Origin: CAWJAP01 sp963834365 | GTDB lineage: Bacteria > Acidobacteriota > Vicinamibacteria > Vicinamibacterales > Vicinamibacteraceae | Direction of reading: 5' to 3' | Length of the DNA stretch: 64,000 nt | NCBI GenBank assembly: GCA_963834365.1 | Contig: CAWIBS010000009.1 | Location: 124,001-188,000, forward strand | The notes under the pieces: generated by a model | The model's database searches: none | Told to the model about the DNA's origin: nothing | What the model saw: only the letters and a program-made list of their open reading frames with translations | Part shown: positions 1 to 9,802 of the stretch, piece by piece | Position numbering within the stretch: the stretch's first letter is position 1 | Layout: each line of letters opens with the position of its first letter | Program-made: the position numbers and the translations under genes

Positions 1-552
1 CGTCAGGTTGGCCTTCTCGAAGATCTCGGCGCCGGCACGGACGACGTCGATCACGTGGCCATTCTGAATCCCGATCGGCAGTTTGCGCTCGTAGTTGCCC
101 GGGACGACCGTCATCCATTTCGCGTTCACGCGCCTGGCCACGTCGACGGCCGCCTGACACGCCTTGGCGAACAGCTGCGGGTTCTCGGGCTTGCCCGTGG
201 TGAACAGCGTGTTGTTGTTGCCGCCCGTCTGGACGACGAAGACGCCCATCGTCATGCCGAGCTTCGCCATCAGATCGCCAATCTGCTGCTGGAGCTCCGG
301 CGGCCGGCCCATCATGCCGTTGTCCTCGAGCGCCATGAACCCCTGGTCCGCCATGAACCGGAGCTGATCCAGCGGATCCTTCCCGGCCGAATTGGTGAAC
401 ATGCCGAAATGGGGCGCGTACTTGAGCTTGAAGGTGCGCTTTGGCGCCGCTATAGGGGCGGCGACGACGGGGCGCGGGCCGACGGTACTCAGGAGCGTGG
501 AAGCGGCCGCAGTCTTCAGGAGGAACTCGCGTCTGTGCATAGGAAGGCTCAT
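1..552 (-). CDS. Tat-exported sugar phosphate isomerase/epimerase-like TIM-barrel protein (3' end outside window)
   Basis: The frame runs from an ATG at 552 (or the internal ATG at 540) off the left edge, so only about 180 N-terminal residues are visible. The N-terminus has a twin-arginine signal (HRREFLLKTAAAS) followed by an Ala/Val-rich stretch. The mature part opens like the AP-endonuclease-2/xylose-isomerase-like TIM barrels annotated as hydroxypyruvate isomerase: KYAPHFGMF, then DQLRFMADQGFMALEDNG, and later NAKWMTVVPGNY. A periplasmic sugar epimerase or isomerase role is inferred from family only, and the catalytic metal ligands are not visible. No clear Shine-Dalgarno separates the two starts. 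The upstream spacer carries TGAGCCY-type heptamers. Confidence 0.75.
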   Translation of the reverse strand, partial: MSLPMHRREFLLKTAAASTLLSTVGPRPVVAAPIAAPKRTFKLKYAPHFGMFTNSAGKDPLDQLRFMADQGFMALEDNGMMGRPPELQQQIGDLMAKLGMTMGVFVVQTGGNNNTLFTTGKPENPQLFAKACQAAVDVARRVNAKWMTVVPGNYERKLPIGIQNGHVIDVVRAGAEIFEKANLT

Positions 553-647
553 GGCTCAAGCCTCAGGGCTCAGGAGAGTCACGAACGGGAACGGTGAGAT
601 TGTAGTCGCGAAAGCGGCGGCAAGTCCGGGCTGAACGGACTTGCGAT
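553..647. repeat. Short spacer with TGAGCC-type heptamer stutter
   Basis: The gap between the epimerase-like start and the kinase stop holds GAGCCCTGAGGCTTGAGCC-like words on the minus strand. A related run on the plus strand (about 662-690) lies inside the 3' end of the kinase gene. The words repeat every 7 bp with one or two substitutions, as in the larger intergenic arrays of this window. No gene is visible here. Confidence 0.4.
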
Positions 648-3045
648 TCACGTCGTGCCTGAACCATGAGCCTTGAGCCCTGAGTCCGTGACAGTCCGCG
701 GACCGCGTTCGAGCAGCGCCACGACCCGATCCATCAGCTCGCGCACGCCGACGGGCTTGAAGACGACGGCGTCGCACCCCATGGCCAGCAGCTCCGATTC
801 CAGCACATCGTCGGAACCCGCGGTCAGCACCATGATGTACCCGAGAAGCCACCGCCGCGCATTGCGCGAACGGCCTCGGGCCCGGTCATCCTTGGCATGC
901 GGACGTCGATCAGCACGATTGCCGGACGCTGGTCGAGCGCGAGGCGCTGCGCGGCCTCTCCGTCCTCCGCCAGGGTCACTTCGAGACCGAGGTGCGCCAG
1001 GCAGGCGTGCAGGAAGGAGCGGATCTCCTCCGTGTCGTCGGCCACGAGCGCCTTCAGACCGGCATAGGCCGTTGCCACGCGTGGCGTCGGCGGCGCGGCG
1101 GGCTCGTCCACGCGCCGGGCGGGGAGACGGACGCGGAAGGTGGATCCGACCCCGGTCGCCGATTCCACGGTGATGTCGCCGCCCATGAGCCGCGCGAGGT
1201 TGCGGCTGATCGACAGCCCGAGACCGGTCCCGCCCTTCCGCGCCGTGGGGTCGCCCGCCTGCTGGAAGGCATCGAAGATCCGCTCCAGCGACTCGGCGGG
1301 GATGCCCGAGCCGGTGTCGCGCACGGCCACCTCGAGCCACCCGTCGTTCCAGTCCATCATCACGTCCACACGTCCGCGCTCGGTGAACTTCAAGGCGTTG
1401 GCGCAGAGGTTGATGACAATCTGCCGCAGACGCTGGCCGTCGATCCAGAGCCGCGGTGGAACCCGGCCCGAGGACCCGGCCTCGAGCTCGACACCCGGAC
1501 GCCTGCGGTACGCCCGCGAGGGTCGCGAGGGCCTGCGACAGGGTCTCCGGCACCGAGGTCTCGGCCGGCACGATGGCCATGTGCCCGGCGTCGATCTGGG
1601 CCTGATCGAGCAGGTTGTTCACCAGCAAGAGCAACTGTTCGCCGCTGCGCTTCACGATCTGGACGATCGAGCGCGTGTTGGCGTTGAGCGTGGTGTCGTC
1701 GGTCAACATGCCGCTGAAGCCGATGATGGCCGTGAGCGGTGAGCGCAGCTCGTGCGACACGTGGGCCAGGAACTGACCCTTGAGCGCCGAGGCGCGCTCC
1801 GCCGCCAGCCGCTCGGCCGTCAGCCGCTGACGGGACGAGCGGAGGGCCATGATCTTGTCGGCCAAAAACAACATGAAGGTCGTGAGCGTGGCCAGCGCGG
1901 TCAGGACGATCGGGGTGGGCTGACGCCACCACGCGACGAGCGCCGCGCCGAGCGCCTCTGCCACGACCACGCCCGCGACGGTCGCCACGCTGAGCGAGGT
2001 CATCGAAGACGGCCTCACCAGCCTCGCGGCAATTGGCCAGACGAGCGCGCTGCAGAGGACGCACGCCGGCCAACAGCCACGAGCGCGACTCGAGCACCAG
2101 CCCGCGATCGATGCCGACGAACGCCTGCGCGAGGATGAGAACCCCGGCCGTGCGGCCGCGAGGCGTCATCGCGGCATCGCCGAGGAGGAGCGCGGTGGCG
2201 CCGATGAAGACCGTGCGTCCCTTCACGAGGCGGCTGACTTCCGCCACCTCGGTCCGGTCGATTGCCGCGCGCGCAACTGTCGCAAACGAGACTTGCGGCA
2301 CCGGATGCGGCTGCGCGGGCACGATCAGCGCGACCTGGCCGTCGCCATCGACCGGCCAGCGGCGCGAGCCGACCGTCAACATCCCGGAACTGGCCGAGAC
2401 AGCGGGTGCGTCTCCCGGAAAGAGCGCCGAGAGCGAGAGCGACGGCACGACGGCGCCATCGATGCGATGGAGCATCGGCATCCGGCGCAGCACGCCGTCT
2501 TCGTCGGGCACGACGTTGGCGATGCCAATCCGAGCCTTTCCGAACTCGGTCCGTGGCAGACGCACATCCCGCCACTCGCGTGCCGGAAGATCGTCCCGTG
2601 AGATCCGCCAGCCTTCGCCTTTGACCCGCCCGAGATCGCCCGCGTGCTCGAGAGCAAACGGCGTGGCCACGGCGGCCAGTGTCACGGGCACCGCGGAACG
2701 GGCGAGCGCCTCGGCCATCGCGGGATCGCCCGGGCGCTCGTCGGCGAACAGGACGTCGTAGACGACCGCCCGGGCGCCGGCGCTCGAGAGAAAGTCGGTC
2801 ACCCGCGCGAACACGGTACGGTCGAAGGGCCACTGTCCGGCGATTGGACGCAGCGACTCGAGCGACGCCTCGTCGATGGCGACGACGATGGCCTGATCGC
2901 CCGGCTGAGGCGCCGCGGTCATCCGCATCTGCAGGTCGCCGGCCCACAGCTCGAGGTGGCGCATCGGCGGCGTCAGGCTGGCGAGTGCCGCGATCGCCGT
3001 CCCGACGATCGCGAGCACGATCGATCGCAGCAAGCCGGTGCCCAT
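648..3045 (-). CDS. CHASE2-domain hybrid sensor histidine kinase with C-terminal receiver (three frame breaks)
   Basis: This is a membrane sensor kinase read through three frame breaks. The N-terminal helix (LLRSIVLAIVGTAIAAL) leads into a periplasmic CHASE2 domain (VVAIDEASLESL, VVYDVLFADERPGD, GRTVFIGA), then membrane helices, a HisKA H-box (HVSHELRSPLTAIIGF), an HATPase with DTGSGIP and GTGLGLSIS, and a receiver with ADDTEE, phospho-acceptor VLIDVRMPRMTG and FKPVG. Breaks lie near 2070, 1495 and 843; after each, homology resumes in another frame (for example VLCSALVWPIAARLV directly after the first). The start is the ATG at 3045, which overlaps the stop of the LysM-FecR gene by one base (TGATG), so translation is probably coupled. 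The ligand is unknown. The gene may be a true pseudogene or a victim of indel errors. Confidence 0.8.
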
Positions 3046-4775
3046 CACAGGAAGAGGATCAGCAGCGTGCCCGCGACGGCGGGCGGTATCAGCCAGGGCC
3101 ACCAGCGCCGTCGCCGCGGCTCCTCGGGAACGGTGAACGACTGGGTCGGCCCGTACGGACCCGGTGTGTCGTGTTCGTCGATGGCGCGCACGCGCACGAA
3201 GTAGGTGCCCGGCGCCGGCCTCGGCAGGCTCATCGACGATTCGGGGATGGTGCGATCGACGACGACGCGTGTGAAGTCGCGATCGTTGGCGAGCTGCACG
3301 TGCGACCGCTCGCCAGGGAGTCCGCTCGTCCAGCGCAGCGTGATCGTCTTCTTCTCGATCAGGCCCTCGGCGTGTCGTCCGTCCGGGACGCGGCTCAGGG
3401 TGAAGGACGATGGGTCGCTGAAGGGTCCGCGCCCGAGTGCTGCGGTGCGGGAGGCCACCCGCCAGTGGTAGGCGCCTGGAGCGAGCGTTTGTGAGAGAGA
3501 GTTCTCCGCGCGGCCGGTCACATCGACGATCGGCGAAGCGAAGCCGGGCTCCGTGGCGACCTGGACGTCGTAGGTTTCGGCGGAATCGGATCGGGTCCAG
3601 GTGAAGTCCACCGACGCCCCATAGCCGCGGCTCCCTTCGTTCGGCGAGCCGGCAATCGGCGGTTCAGGGCGCGCGTGCACGTCGATGGTCGCGGTCACGT
3701 CGGCGCCCTCGAGCTCCGACGCGTCGATGCTGCGCACGCGCAAGGTGTAGCGACCGTCGGCGAGGTCGGCCCACCGGACTTCCGCGGCATCGATCACCTG
3801 CTCGTGCACGGTGCGATCGCCCGGGACTTCCGCGAGTCTGACCCGATGGCGGCGCACGCCGGGCGCGGGCGTCCACGCGGCTCGAACGGGCATGCGCTCG
3901 GCGCGCCGCACGACCGTGGCGAGATCCGGTGCTGGCGGCAGCGGGCGCGCGCCACCCGGCGGCTCACCAGCGGCGGCGGCGAGCCCGAAGCCGGCGTCGA
4001 GGGCGACGGAGGTGGTGCCGAGTTGCGCCGCGACGGCGCCCGATACGACCTCCGCGCGCGCGCGGGTACCCGTCTCGTCCACGTGCACGCGGAAGTCGGT
4101 GCCGCGGACGGCGGTCGTCACGACCGGCGTCTTGATCTCGTACCGCGTGCCCGGAGCACTGGCCGGCGTCACGATGCTCTCGAGGCGTCCCCGGTCGATC
4201 TCGAGGCGTGTTCTCGGGACGCTGTGTGAATAGACGGTGAGCTCGCGCAGGTCGAGGCGGCTGCGCTCGCCGAGCGTGACGATGGCGCCGTCAACGAGGC
4301 GCAAGCGGACGCCGCTGTCGGCACCGGTCTCCAGGCGGCTTCCGGCGGGGATGGCGTCACCGGGCACGAGCGCGCGCGAGGCGCCGTCCGCGGAGATGAC
4401 GCGGACGTCACCGCGAACCCAGAGGGGCTCGGCGGTGCCGTCGAAGGCGGGCATCAGGGCGAGCGGGATGCGGAGCACGCGGCCGATCGGGAGCCGCGTC
4501 GGATCGGTCACGCCGTTGATCCGCTGGATGACGGGCCACTGCCGCGGGTCGCGCAGGTGGGCGCGGCTGACGCTGATGAGCGTGTCGCCGGCCCGCACGG
4601 TATAGAGCCACATCTCCGATCCCGCGCCCGGAACGGTCGTCGGTGCGCGTGCGGGCGTGGGAGGCTGCGCAAGCGCCGGTCGTGCGAAGGTCGGGGAGAC
4701 CATCGTGAGGCAGGCGCCGATCAGCGGCGCGACAGCACGCGAACGGAACGGAGTGCGCGCAGACAGAATGGGCAC
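3045..4775 (-). CDS. Secreted LysM-FecR domain protein with fibronectin-like repeats
   Basis: This 576-aa exported protein has a signal peptide (about 1-37), a LysM domain at about 57-104 (YTVRAGDTL ... IGRVLRIP) that should bind peptidoglycan, and a FecR domain at about 120-260 (VRGDVRVIS, GSRLETGADSGVRLRL, KTPVVTTAVRGTDF). Two or three Fn3-like beta-sandwiches follow (YDVQVATEPGF, HWRVASRTA), and the C-terminus has a positive patch plus one membrane helix (WPWLIPPAVAGTLLILFL). LysM-FecR proteins occur next to CHASE2 proteins in other bacteria. Here the coupling to the CHASE2 kinase suggests a cell-wall-anchored input module. The actual signal is not known. Confidence 0.85.
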   Translation of the reverse strand: MPILSARTPFRSRAVAPLIGACLTMVSPTFARPALAQPPTPARAPTTVPGAGSEMWLYTVRAGDTLISVSRAHLRDPRQWPVIQRINGVTDPTRLPIGRVLRIPLALMPAFDGTAEPLWVRGDVRVISADGASRALVPGDAIPAGSRLETGADSGVRLRLVDGAIVTLGERSRLDLRELTVYSHSVPRTRLEIDRGRLESIVTPASAPGTRYEIKTPVVTTAVRGTDFRVHVDETGTRARAEVVSGAVAAQLGTTSVALDAGFGLAAAAGEPPGGARPLPPAPDLATVVRRAERMPVRAAWTPAPGVRRHRVRLAEVPGDRTVHEQVIDAAEVRWADLADGRYTLRVRSIDASELEGADVTATIDVHARPEPPIAGSPNEGSRGYGASVDFTWTRSDSAETYDVQVATEPGFASPIVDVTGRAENSLSQTLAPGAYHWRVASRTAALGRGPFSDPSSFTLSRVPDGRHAEGLIEKKTITLRWTSGLPGERSHVQLANDRDFTRVVVDRTIPESSMSLPRPAPGTYFVRVRAIDEHDTPGPYGPTQSFTVPEEPRRRRWWPWLIPPAVAGTLLILFL

Positions 4776-4892
4776 CGCCGGACCACGACCGAACGACTAC
4801 GGCCGCGGGGAGCTCACGGAACGTCGTGCGCCAGCGATTATGCGCTACGTCAGCAGGTCGGCCAAATTGGGGACTGTCCCCATAACGTGTGA
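4776..4892. promoter_or_regulatory. Upstream region of the LysM-FecR/CHASE2 operon, with GGGGACTGTCCCC palindrome
   Basis: This 117-bp spacer lies between the oxidoreductase stop and the LysM-FecR start. At 4868-4882 it holds a perfect short palindrome, TGGGGAC-T-GTCCCCA. The same GGGGAC arm occurs in the long inverted repeat at 50278. It could be an operator, a terminator of the oxidoreductase gene, or the remnant of a dispersed palindromic repeat. No convincing -35/-10 pair is seen. Confidence 0.4.
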
Positions 4893-7088
4893 TCAGTCTG
4901 GTTCGGGAACAGCCCCCACCTCGACGTCCACGTTGAAGTCGGGTTCGTGAGAGCTGGGGTCGCGGGCGTCGGCGGACAGGAGGACGTTGCCCTCGGGCCA
5001 ATGCACCGCGAGGTTGCCGGGATGCATGGCGCTCACGTGGACCCGGCCTGCAAACTCGCCGAACGGCGACCGCAACCGTACCGCTGATCCCTGCGACAGC
5101 CCGAGTCGCGCGGCATCCACCGGGCTCATCAGCACCGCCTCCCGTGCCGCCCCCGTGAGTGGATCCACGCTGCGCTGGATCATCGAGTTGAACTGCTTGC
5201 CACGGCGAGTCGATACGCGAAATCGACCCGGCGGCCGTGGACGGACCGGCACCGTGACGGGCACGAAGCGCGCGCGGCCGTCGCTCGTGGCAAACACGCC
5301 GTCCTCGAACAGCACGCGGCTCCCCCACTGGACTTGATCGCCCTTGACCGACAGCCGCTCGATGCCGGCATAGAGCGGCACCGCACCGGCAATCTCCGAT
5401 CGAATCGCCGCGGCGTCGGGAAAGTCCATCAGCCGCGCGCGTCCCGGAAAGGCGCGCACGAACACATCCCTGAACACCGTCCACTCGGGTCGCGCCTCGC
5501 CGATCCGTCGTCCCGGAATCTCCGGCGAGAAGACGATGCGTCGCTCCGTCGTCGTCTCGGTCCCGCCACCCGGCGACTCGTACCGCGTCGTCGCGGGCAG
5601 CAGGAGCACGGTGTCCGACGGGTCCTCGAGCATCGCGGAGGTGACGACGATGTCCTGGTGGACGCGCAGGGCTGGACGCGCCAGCGCCTGACGCGTACGA
5701 GCGGGATCGGCCAGCGTATCGAGGAAATTCCCTCCCACGATCCAGAACAGGTCGACGGCGCCCGCCGCGGACGCATCGATCATCCCGGCCGCCGTTAGCC
5801 CCGGGCTCTCCGGAGGCGGCACGCCCCACGCCCGCGTCCACGTCTCACGTGTCGCGGCGTCCATGCCCGGGACGCAGCCGACTTCGGCACCCCCTTGCAC
5901 GCCCGAATGCCCGCGAATCGGCATCAGCCCGCGGTTGCGCTTCCCGACGAGGCCCCGCGCCAGCCCGAGATTGACCAGCGCCTGCACGGTCTCGACGCCA
6001 TGGGCGTGCTGGGTGAGCCCCATCGACCACACGAGGACGGCATCGGGTCGCGACACCAGCAGCTGTGCGAACCGCCGCATGGCCGCCTCACTCGTCCCGC
6101 TCGACGACTCGAGCGTGGGCCACGGCGTCGCCAGTGCCGCCGCACGCACGATCTCGAAGCCAGTGGTCCTCTCCTCCACGAACCGCTCGTCGACCTCACC
6201 CGCCTCCACGAGGGCCCGCAAGGTACCAACCAGGAACGCCAGATCGCCCCCGGTGTCCACATCGAACCAGTGGTCGGCAAACGTCGTGCCGAAGACCGCG
6301 CTCTCCACCACCGACGGCACCCAGTAGCGATCGAGGCCCGGCTCCCGGAACGGATTCACGACGGCGATCTGCGCGCCGCGACGCTTGGCCTCGTACAGAT
6401 ACTTCGTCGTGACGGGCTGATTGTTCGGCGTGTTCGAGCCCAGCAGGACGATCAGCCCGGCATCGAGCCAATCGCTGTAGCTGCACGTCGACGCGCCGTG
6501 GCCGAGCGCACGCTTCATCGCGACCGTGGACGCCGCGTGGCACAGACGCGCCGAGTTGTCGACATTGTTGGTGCCGAGCAGCCGCGCCATCTTTTGCGCG
6601 ACGTAGTACACCTCGTTGGTGATCCCGCGCGAGGTGAGGTAAAAGGCCGTGCGCTGAGGGTCCGATACGCGCAACCCCTCGGCCACGATCGTCAAGGCCG
6701 GGTCCCAGTCGATTCGCGAGAACCCCGGATCGCCGCGCCGCCGGATCATCGGATACGGCAGCCGGCCGAGTGCGCGCAGCTGCGTGGACGACTGGGGGCG
6801 CAGGGCTGCTACGTCAGCGAGCACCGTGGGATCGAGCGGCGGCGCCGTGTTCAGTCGCAGGAGCTCGAGCCGCACCATGCACAGGTGCACGCCCGGGATC
6901 GTCCAGTCGCGCATCCCGGTCGTGCCGAGCGCGCAGCCATCGCAGACGCCGTCGCGAAGGATCCGCCAGGCGTACCGCCACTCGTCGCGATTCGCCCACG
7001 CCGCGCGCAGCATCTCCGCGTAGTGAAACGGCTTCTGGTGGCCGATCCCATGCGGCGCGAGCGAGTGCCAGGATCTCGGGAGGGGCAA
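4893..7088 (-). CDS. FdhF/YdeP-family molybdopterin oxidoreductase
   Basis: This 731-aa protein is close in length to E. coli YdeP (about 760 aa). It carries the characteristic N-terminal block (GVCDGCALGTTGMRDW, Cys49/Cys52) and later molybdopterin-binding features (TNNVDNSARLCHA, GSNTPNNQPVTTKYLYEAK, MGLTQHAHGVETVQALVNL, GLMPIRGHSGVQGGAEVG, WIVGGNFLDT). The C-terminal cap fits the Mo-bis-MGD dinucleotide-binding domain (VLMSPVDAARLGL ... VHWPEGNVLL). There is no Tat signal, so it is probably cytoplasmic. Formate dehydrogenase activity is not assured: YdeP homologues are linked to acid resistance and other oxidoreductions. The start is a TTG at 7088 just below a repeat array and is uncertain. 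The fdhD-like gene upstream supports Mo-cofactor sulfuration. Confidence 0.88.
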   Translation of the reverse strand: MPLPRSWHSLAPHGIGHQKPFHYAEMLRAAWANRDEWRYAWRILRDGVCDGCALGTTGMRDWTIPGVHLCMVRLELLRLNTAPPLDPTVLADVAALRPQSSTQLRALGRLPYPMIRRRGDPGFSRIDWDPALTIVAEGLRVSDPQRTAFYLTSRGITNEVYYVAQKMARLLGTNNVDNSARLCHAASTVAMKRALGHGASTCSYSDWLDAGLIVLLGSNTPNNQPVTTKYLYEAKRRGAQIAVVNPFREPGLDRYWVPSVVESAVFGTTFADHWFDVDTGGDLAFLVGTLRALVEAGEVDERFVEERTTGFEIVRAAALATPWPTLESSSGTSEAAMRRFAQLLVSRPDAVLVWSMGLTQHAHGVETVQALVNLGLARGLVGKRNRGLMPIRGHSGVQGGAEVGCVPGMDAATRETWTRAWGVPPPESPGLTAAGMIDASAAGAVDLFWIVGGNFLDTLADPARTRQALARPALRVHQDIVVTSAMLEDPSDTVLLLPATTRYESPGGGTETTTERRIVFSPEIPGRRIGEARPEWTVFRDVFVRAFPGRARLMDFPDAAAIRSEIAGAVPLYAGIERLSVKGDQVQWGSRVLFEDGVFATSDGRARFVPVTVPVRPRPPGRFRVSTRRGKQFNSMIQRSVDPLTGAAREAVLMSPVDAARLGLSQGSAVRLRSPFGEFAGRVHVSAMHPGNLAVHWPEGNVLLSADARDPSSHEPDFNVDVEVGAVPEPD

Positions 7089-7093
7089 GGCGT

Positions 7094-7299
7094 GTCTTCG
7101 GTCTTCAGTCAGGGCTACGGACTACGGGCTACTGGCTACGGGGCTTGTGAAGAATTCTGTGGGGCCGCAGCCTGCAGCCCGTAGCCTGCAGTCGGGGCGT
7201 CGTCTTCGGTCTTTGGTCTTCGGTCTTTGGTCTTTGGTCTTCAGCTGGTCCTTGGTCTCTGGTCCCTGCTCGCCTGAGCTGGTCCCTGATCGCCTGAAC
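7094..7299. repeat. Heptamer composite repeat element 1 (between fdhD and the oxidoreductase)
   Basis: Almost the whole 211-bp gap is 7-bp-period sequence. Read on the plus strand it has GGTCTTC words, then CTACGGR words (7113-7142), a core GGGCTTGTGAA, then the complementary GTAGCCY words (about 7176-7193), and a long run of GGTCTTY/GGTCCYT words to about 7290. The CTACGGR and GTAGCCY blocks can pair as a long imperfect hairpin. No coding potential is seen. Confidence 0.75.
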
Positions 7300-8111
7300 T
7301 CAGACGATGCGTTCCGAGTGGGCGTAGATGTTGAATCCGCCGCCGCGCGCGAAGCCGACGAGCGTGATGCCCGCGGCTTCGGCCAGATCCACGGCGAGGC
7401 TCGATGGCGCCGACACCGCCGCGACGAGCGGCACACCGGCGATGAGCGCCTTCTGCACGATCTCGAAGGCGAGTCGCCCGCTGACGGCGAGCATCTCGTG
7501 GTCGAGCGGCAGTTGTCCGGCGTTGAGCCGGCGGCCGACGACCTTGTCCACGGCGTTGTGCCGACCGACGTCCTCGGCGGCATTGACCAGCGAACCCTCC
7601 CGATCGAAAAGTCCGGCGGCGTGCAGCCCGCCGGTCTCGTCGAACACTCGCTGCGCGTGGCGAAGCCGATCCGGCAGCGAGGCGACCACCGATGCGGCGA
7701 CCGCCACGCCGCGACGAGCGGGGCGTGCGGCAGGTCAATCGAATCGACGCTGATACGACCACAGAGCCCGCACGCCGCGCTCACGTCCACCCGTCGCCGT
7801 GCCTCCGGAGCCGACGCCTGCCAACCCGACACGGTCGCCGACACCACGTCACGACCGGAAGCGCTCAGCGAACGCTCGAACGCGATCGGCGGAATCGTTC
7901 CGGGCAGCACGCCTTCGGCGAGCAGGAATCCGGCGACGAGATCCTCGTCATCGCCGGGGGTGCGCATGATCATGGCGAACGGCTCGCCGTTGACGACCAC
8001 CTGGAGCGGCGATTCGACAGCGACGCGATCGGCCGCTTCGATGCCGCGTCCCGGCGCCTCCACGCGAAACACCCTGACGGCCCGCGCACCGTGATCGCCG
8101 GGGGTGGTCAC
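7300..8111 (-). CDS. fdhD: Formate dehydrogenase accessory sulfurtransferase FdhD (one frame break)
   Basis: FdhD carries sulfur from the IscS-type desulfurase to the Mo-bis-MGD cofactor of formate-dehydrogenase-like enzymes. Visible hallmarks are the N-terminal ESPLQVVVNGEPFAMIMRT, GDDEDLVAGFLLAEGV, the catalytic CGLCG cysteine pair, and in the C-terminal half AAEDVGRHNAVDKVVGR and SGRLAFEIVQKA. The frame breaks near 7706 between DLPHAPLVA and VAVAASVVASLPDRL, and the joined product of about 269 aa has normal family length. The GTG start at 8111 overlaps the stop of the TPR-like gene by 4 bp (GTGA). Its downstream partner is the YdeP-type oxidoreductase. Confidence 0.88.
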
Positions 8112-9748
8112 GGTCGATCGCCCGGGCGCTGCGGGTTGGCCGCGGCCAGAAAAGCGCGCGCCTCGGCGGTGAACGCATCGCCGTCGTCGGCGCCGCGGCG
8201 GATCTCGAGGATCCGCGTGTACGCGAACGCAGCATCCTCTGCCCGTTTCAAGCGCGCGGCGGCACGCGCGAGCACGAGCCACGGCTGGACGCGATTCGGC
8301 CTTTCATCGAGAGCCGCGCGCGCCTCGCGCTCGGCGTTGGCATCGAGGTAGGCACGCTGCCAGAGCCAGGCAGCGAGGGTGCGCCCCGGCGCCAGCGGCC
8401 AGGCGCGACGCCGCGTCTGCTGCAGGCGCGCTTCGAGGTCGACGGCATGCGTCAACATGAGCGACATCTGCTGATGCTCGTCCTGGCTCGCCGCAATGGT
8501 CGCCTCGATCAGGACGCGCGCGAGCTCGACCTCGGGATCCCGGCGTTCGGCATGCTCGCGCGCCAGGACGCTCATGGCGGTCTTCGCCTCCGCGACACGC
8601 GCCGTCATCCCCCCCGGCCACGCATCGTAGGCGGCCGCAAGCCCCCGTGAGAACGCCGCCATCCAGTCGGGCGTCGGCCGGGGAGGCGGCATCGCGGGCG
8701 CTCGTGCGTCAGGCGCCAGAGGCAGCTCCGCGATCGTCCAGCGCACCCACGCGCGTGCCAGCGAGTCGCGATACGCCGCCATGGCCTCGGGATCCGGCGG
8801 CTCCGCACCCGTGTGGCCGGGGTCGATCGAGGGATCAGCCGAGGCGACCAACGATCGTGCAGCGCCCCGGCGTCCCTGCTCGACGTAGACGTCCAGCAAA
8901 CACTCGGACACCGGCCAGGCCGACCAGCCGGCACGGCCGAGTGCCGCTTCGCCAGCTTGCGCCGCCCGGCTCCAGTCGCCGGCGCGGGCGAACGCGCGGC
9001 ACGCGAAGTAGAGCGGCGCCGCCAGGGGAGGCGACACGCGCAGGATGACGCCCGCCGCAGAGAGAAGCAGTCGGGACGGGGCCGCGTCGGCCTGGAGCAG
9101 CGCGACGGCGGCGCCGACCGTCAACGTGTCCTCGTCGAACGTCTCCGCGATGATTCTCGTGGCGTCGATCGCCGCCGCGTCGTGCGGCAGCGTCGAGCCG
9201 AGCCACGCGGCGCGCGCGCACAGCACCCTCAGAGCCGTTCGTGCCGCATCGTCCTGGATCGCACAGACCTGGTCACGATACAGACGCAGCCGCGCCGGCA
9301 GCGCGCGAATCGCGCCGTTCGGCAACGGGTCCGGCAGGAAGACGGGCGCGAGCGACTCCACCAGCGCCCGCTCGTGGGAGGCCGCGATCCGGAGACTCCG
9401 CGCGCGCGTCAGCGCTCCGGCACCTGCCTTCATGGCGTCAGGCGCTGGGGCCATCTCGTCGATCGGGAGGTAGCTCGCGGCATGGCCCCAGTATGCCAGC
9501 GCACAATCGGGGTCCGCATCCGCGGCGCGAACGAACGCCCGGCGCGCTTCACGCGCGTCGAGCATCAGCAGCCAGGCCACGCCCTGATTCACCTCTGCCG
9601 CTGCCGCCGACGCACAGGATGCATGCATCTCGACTGGCGCGAGCGTCGGCGTCGGGAGCGCGTAGCGCTGACGCGCGACTGGCACGCGCCCGGACGCGAG
9701 CGCCGTGACCAGGACGAATCCAGCCAGGAATCGACGCGAGGTGACCAC
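8108..9748 (-). CDS. Secreted TPR-like (alpha-helical repeat) protein of unknown function
   Basis: This 546-aa protein begins with an uncleaved-looking or weak signal peptide (RRFLAGFVLVTALASG). Helical repeats of TPR character follow: NQGVAWLLMLDAREARRAFVRAADADPDCALAYWG near 55-90, and a C-terminal block with RVQPWLVLARAAARLKRAEDAAFAYTRIL. Single-cysteine-rich segments (CASAAAAEV, CAIQDDAARTALRVLCARA) may form disulfides. I cannot name a function. It precedes fdhD with a 4-bp overlap, so it is probably co-transcribed with the molybdoenzyme, but a mechanistic link is not evident. The start codon is GTG. Confidence 0.65.
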   Translation of the reverse strand: MVTSRRFLAGFVLVTALASGRVPVARQRYALPTPTLAPVEMHASCASAAAAEVNQGVAWLLMLDAREARRAFVRAADADPDCALAYWGHAASYLPIDEMAPAPDAMKAGAGALTRARSLRIAASHERALVESLAPVFLPDPLPNGAIRALPARLRLYRDQVCAIQDDAARTALRVLCARAAWLGSTLPHDAAAIDATRIIAETFDEDTLTVGAAVALLQADAAPSRLLLSAAGVILRVSPPLAAPLYFACRAFARAGDWSRAAQAGEAALGRAGWSAWPVSECLLDVYVEQGRRGAARSLVASADPSIDPGHTGAEPPDPEAMAAYRDSLARAWVRWTIAELPLAPDARAPAMPPPRPTPDWMAAFSRGLAAAYDAWPGGMTARVAEAKTAMSVLAREHAERRDPEVELARVLIEATIAASQDEHQQMSLMLTHAVDLEARLQQTRRRAWPLAPGRTLAAWLWQRAYLDANAEREARAALDERPNRVQPWLVLARAAARLKRAEDAAFAYTRILEIRRGADDGDAFTAEARAFLAAANPQRPGDRP

Positions 9749-9802
9749 TGTCCGTCAGTATCACGCCCAAGGTCTCCACGCCCCACCTGGGCCGCGCGGA
9801 CC

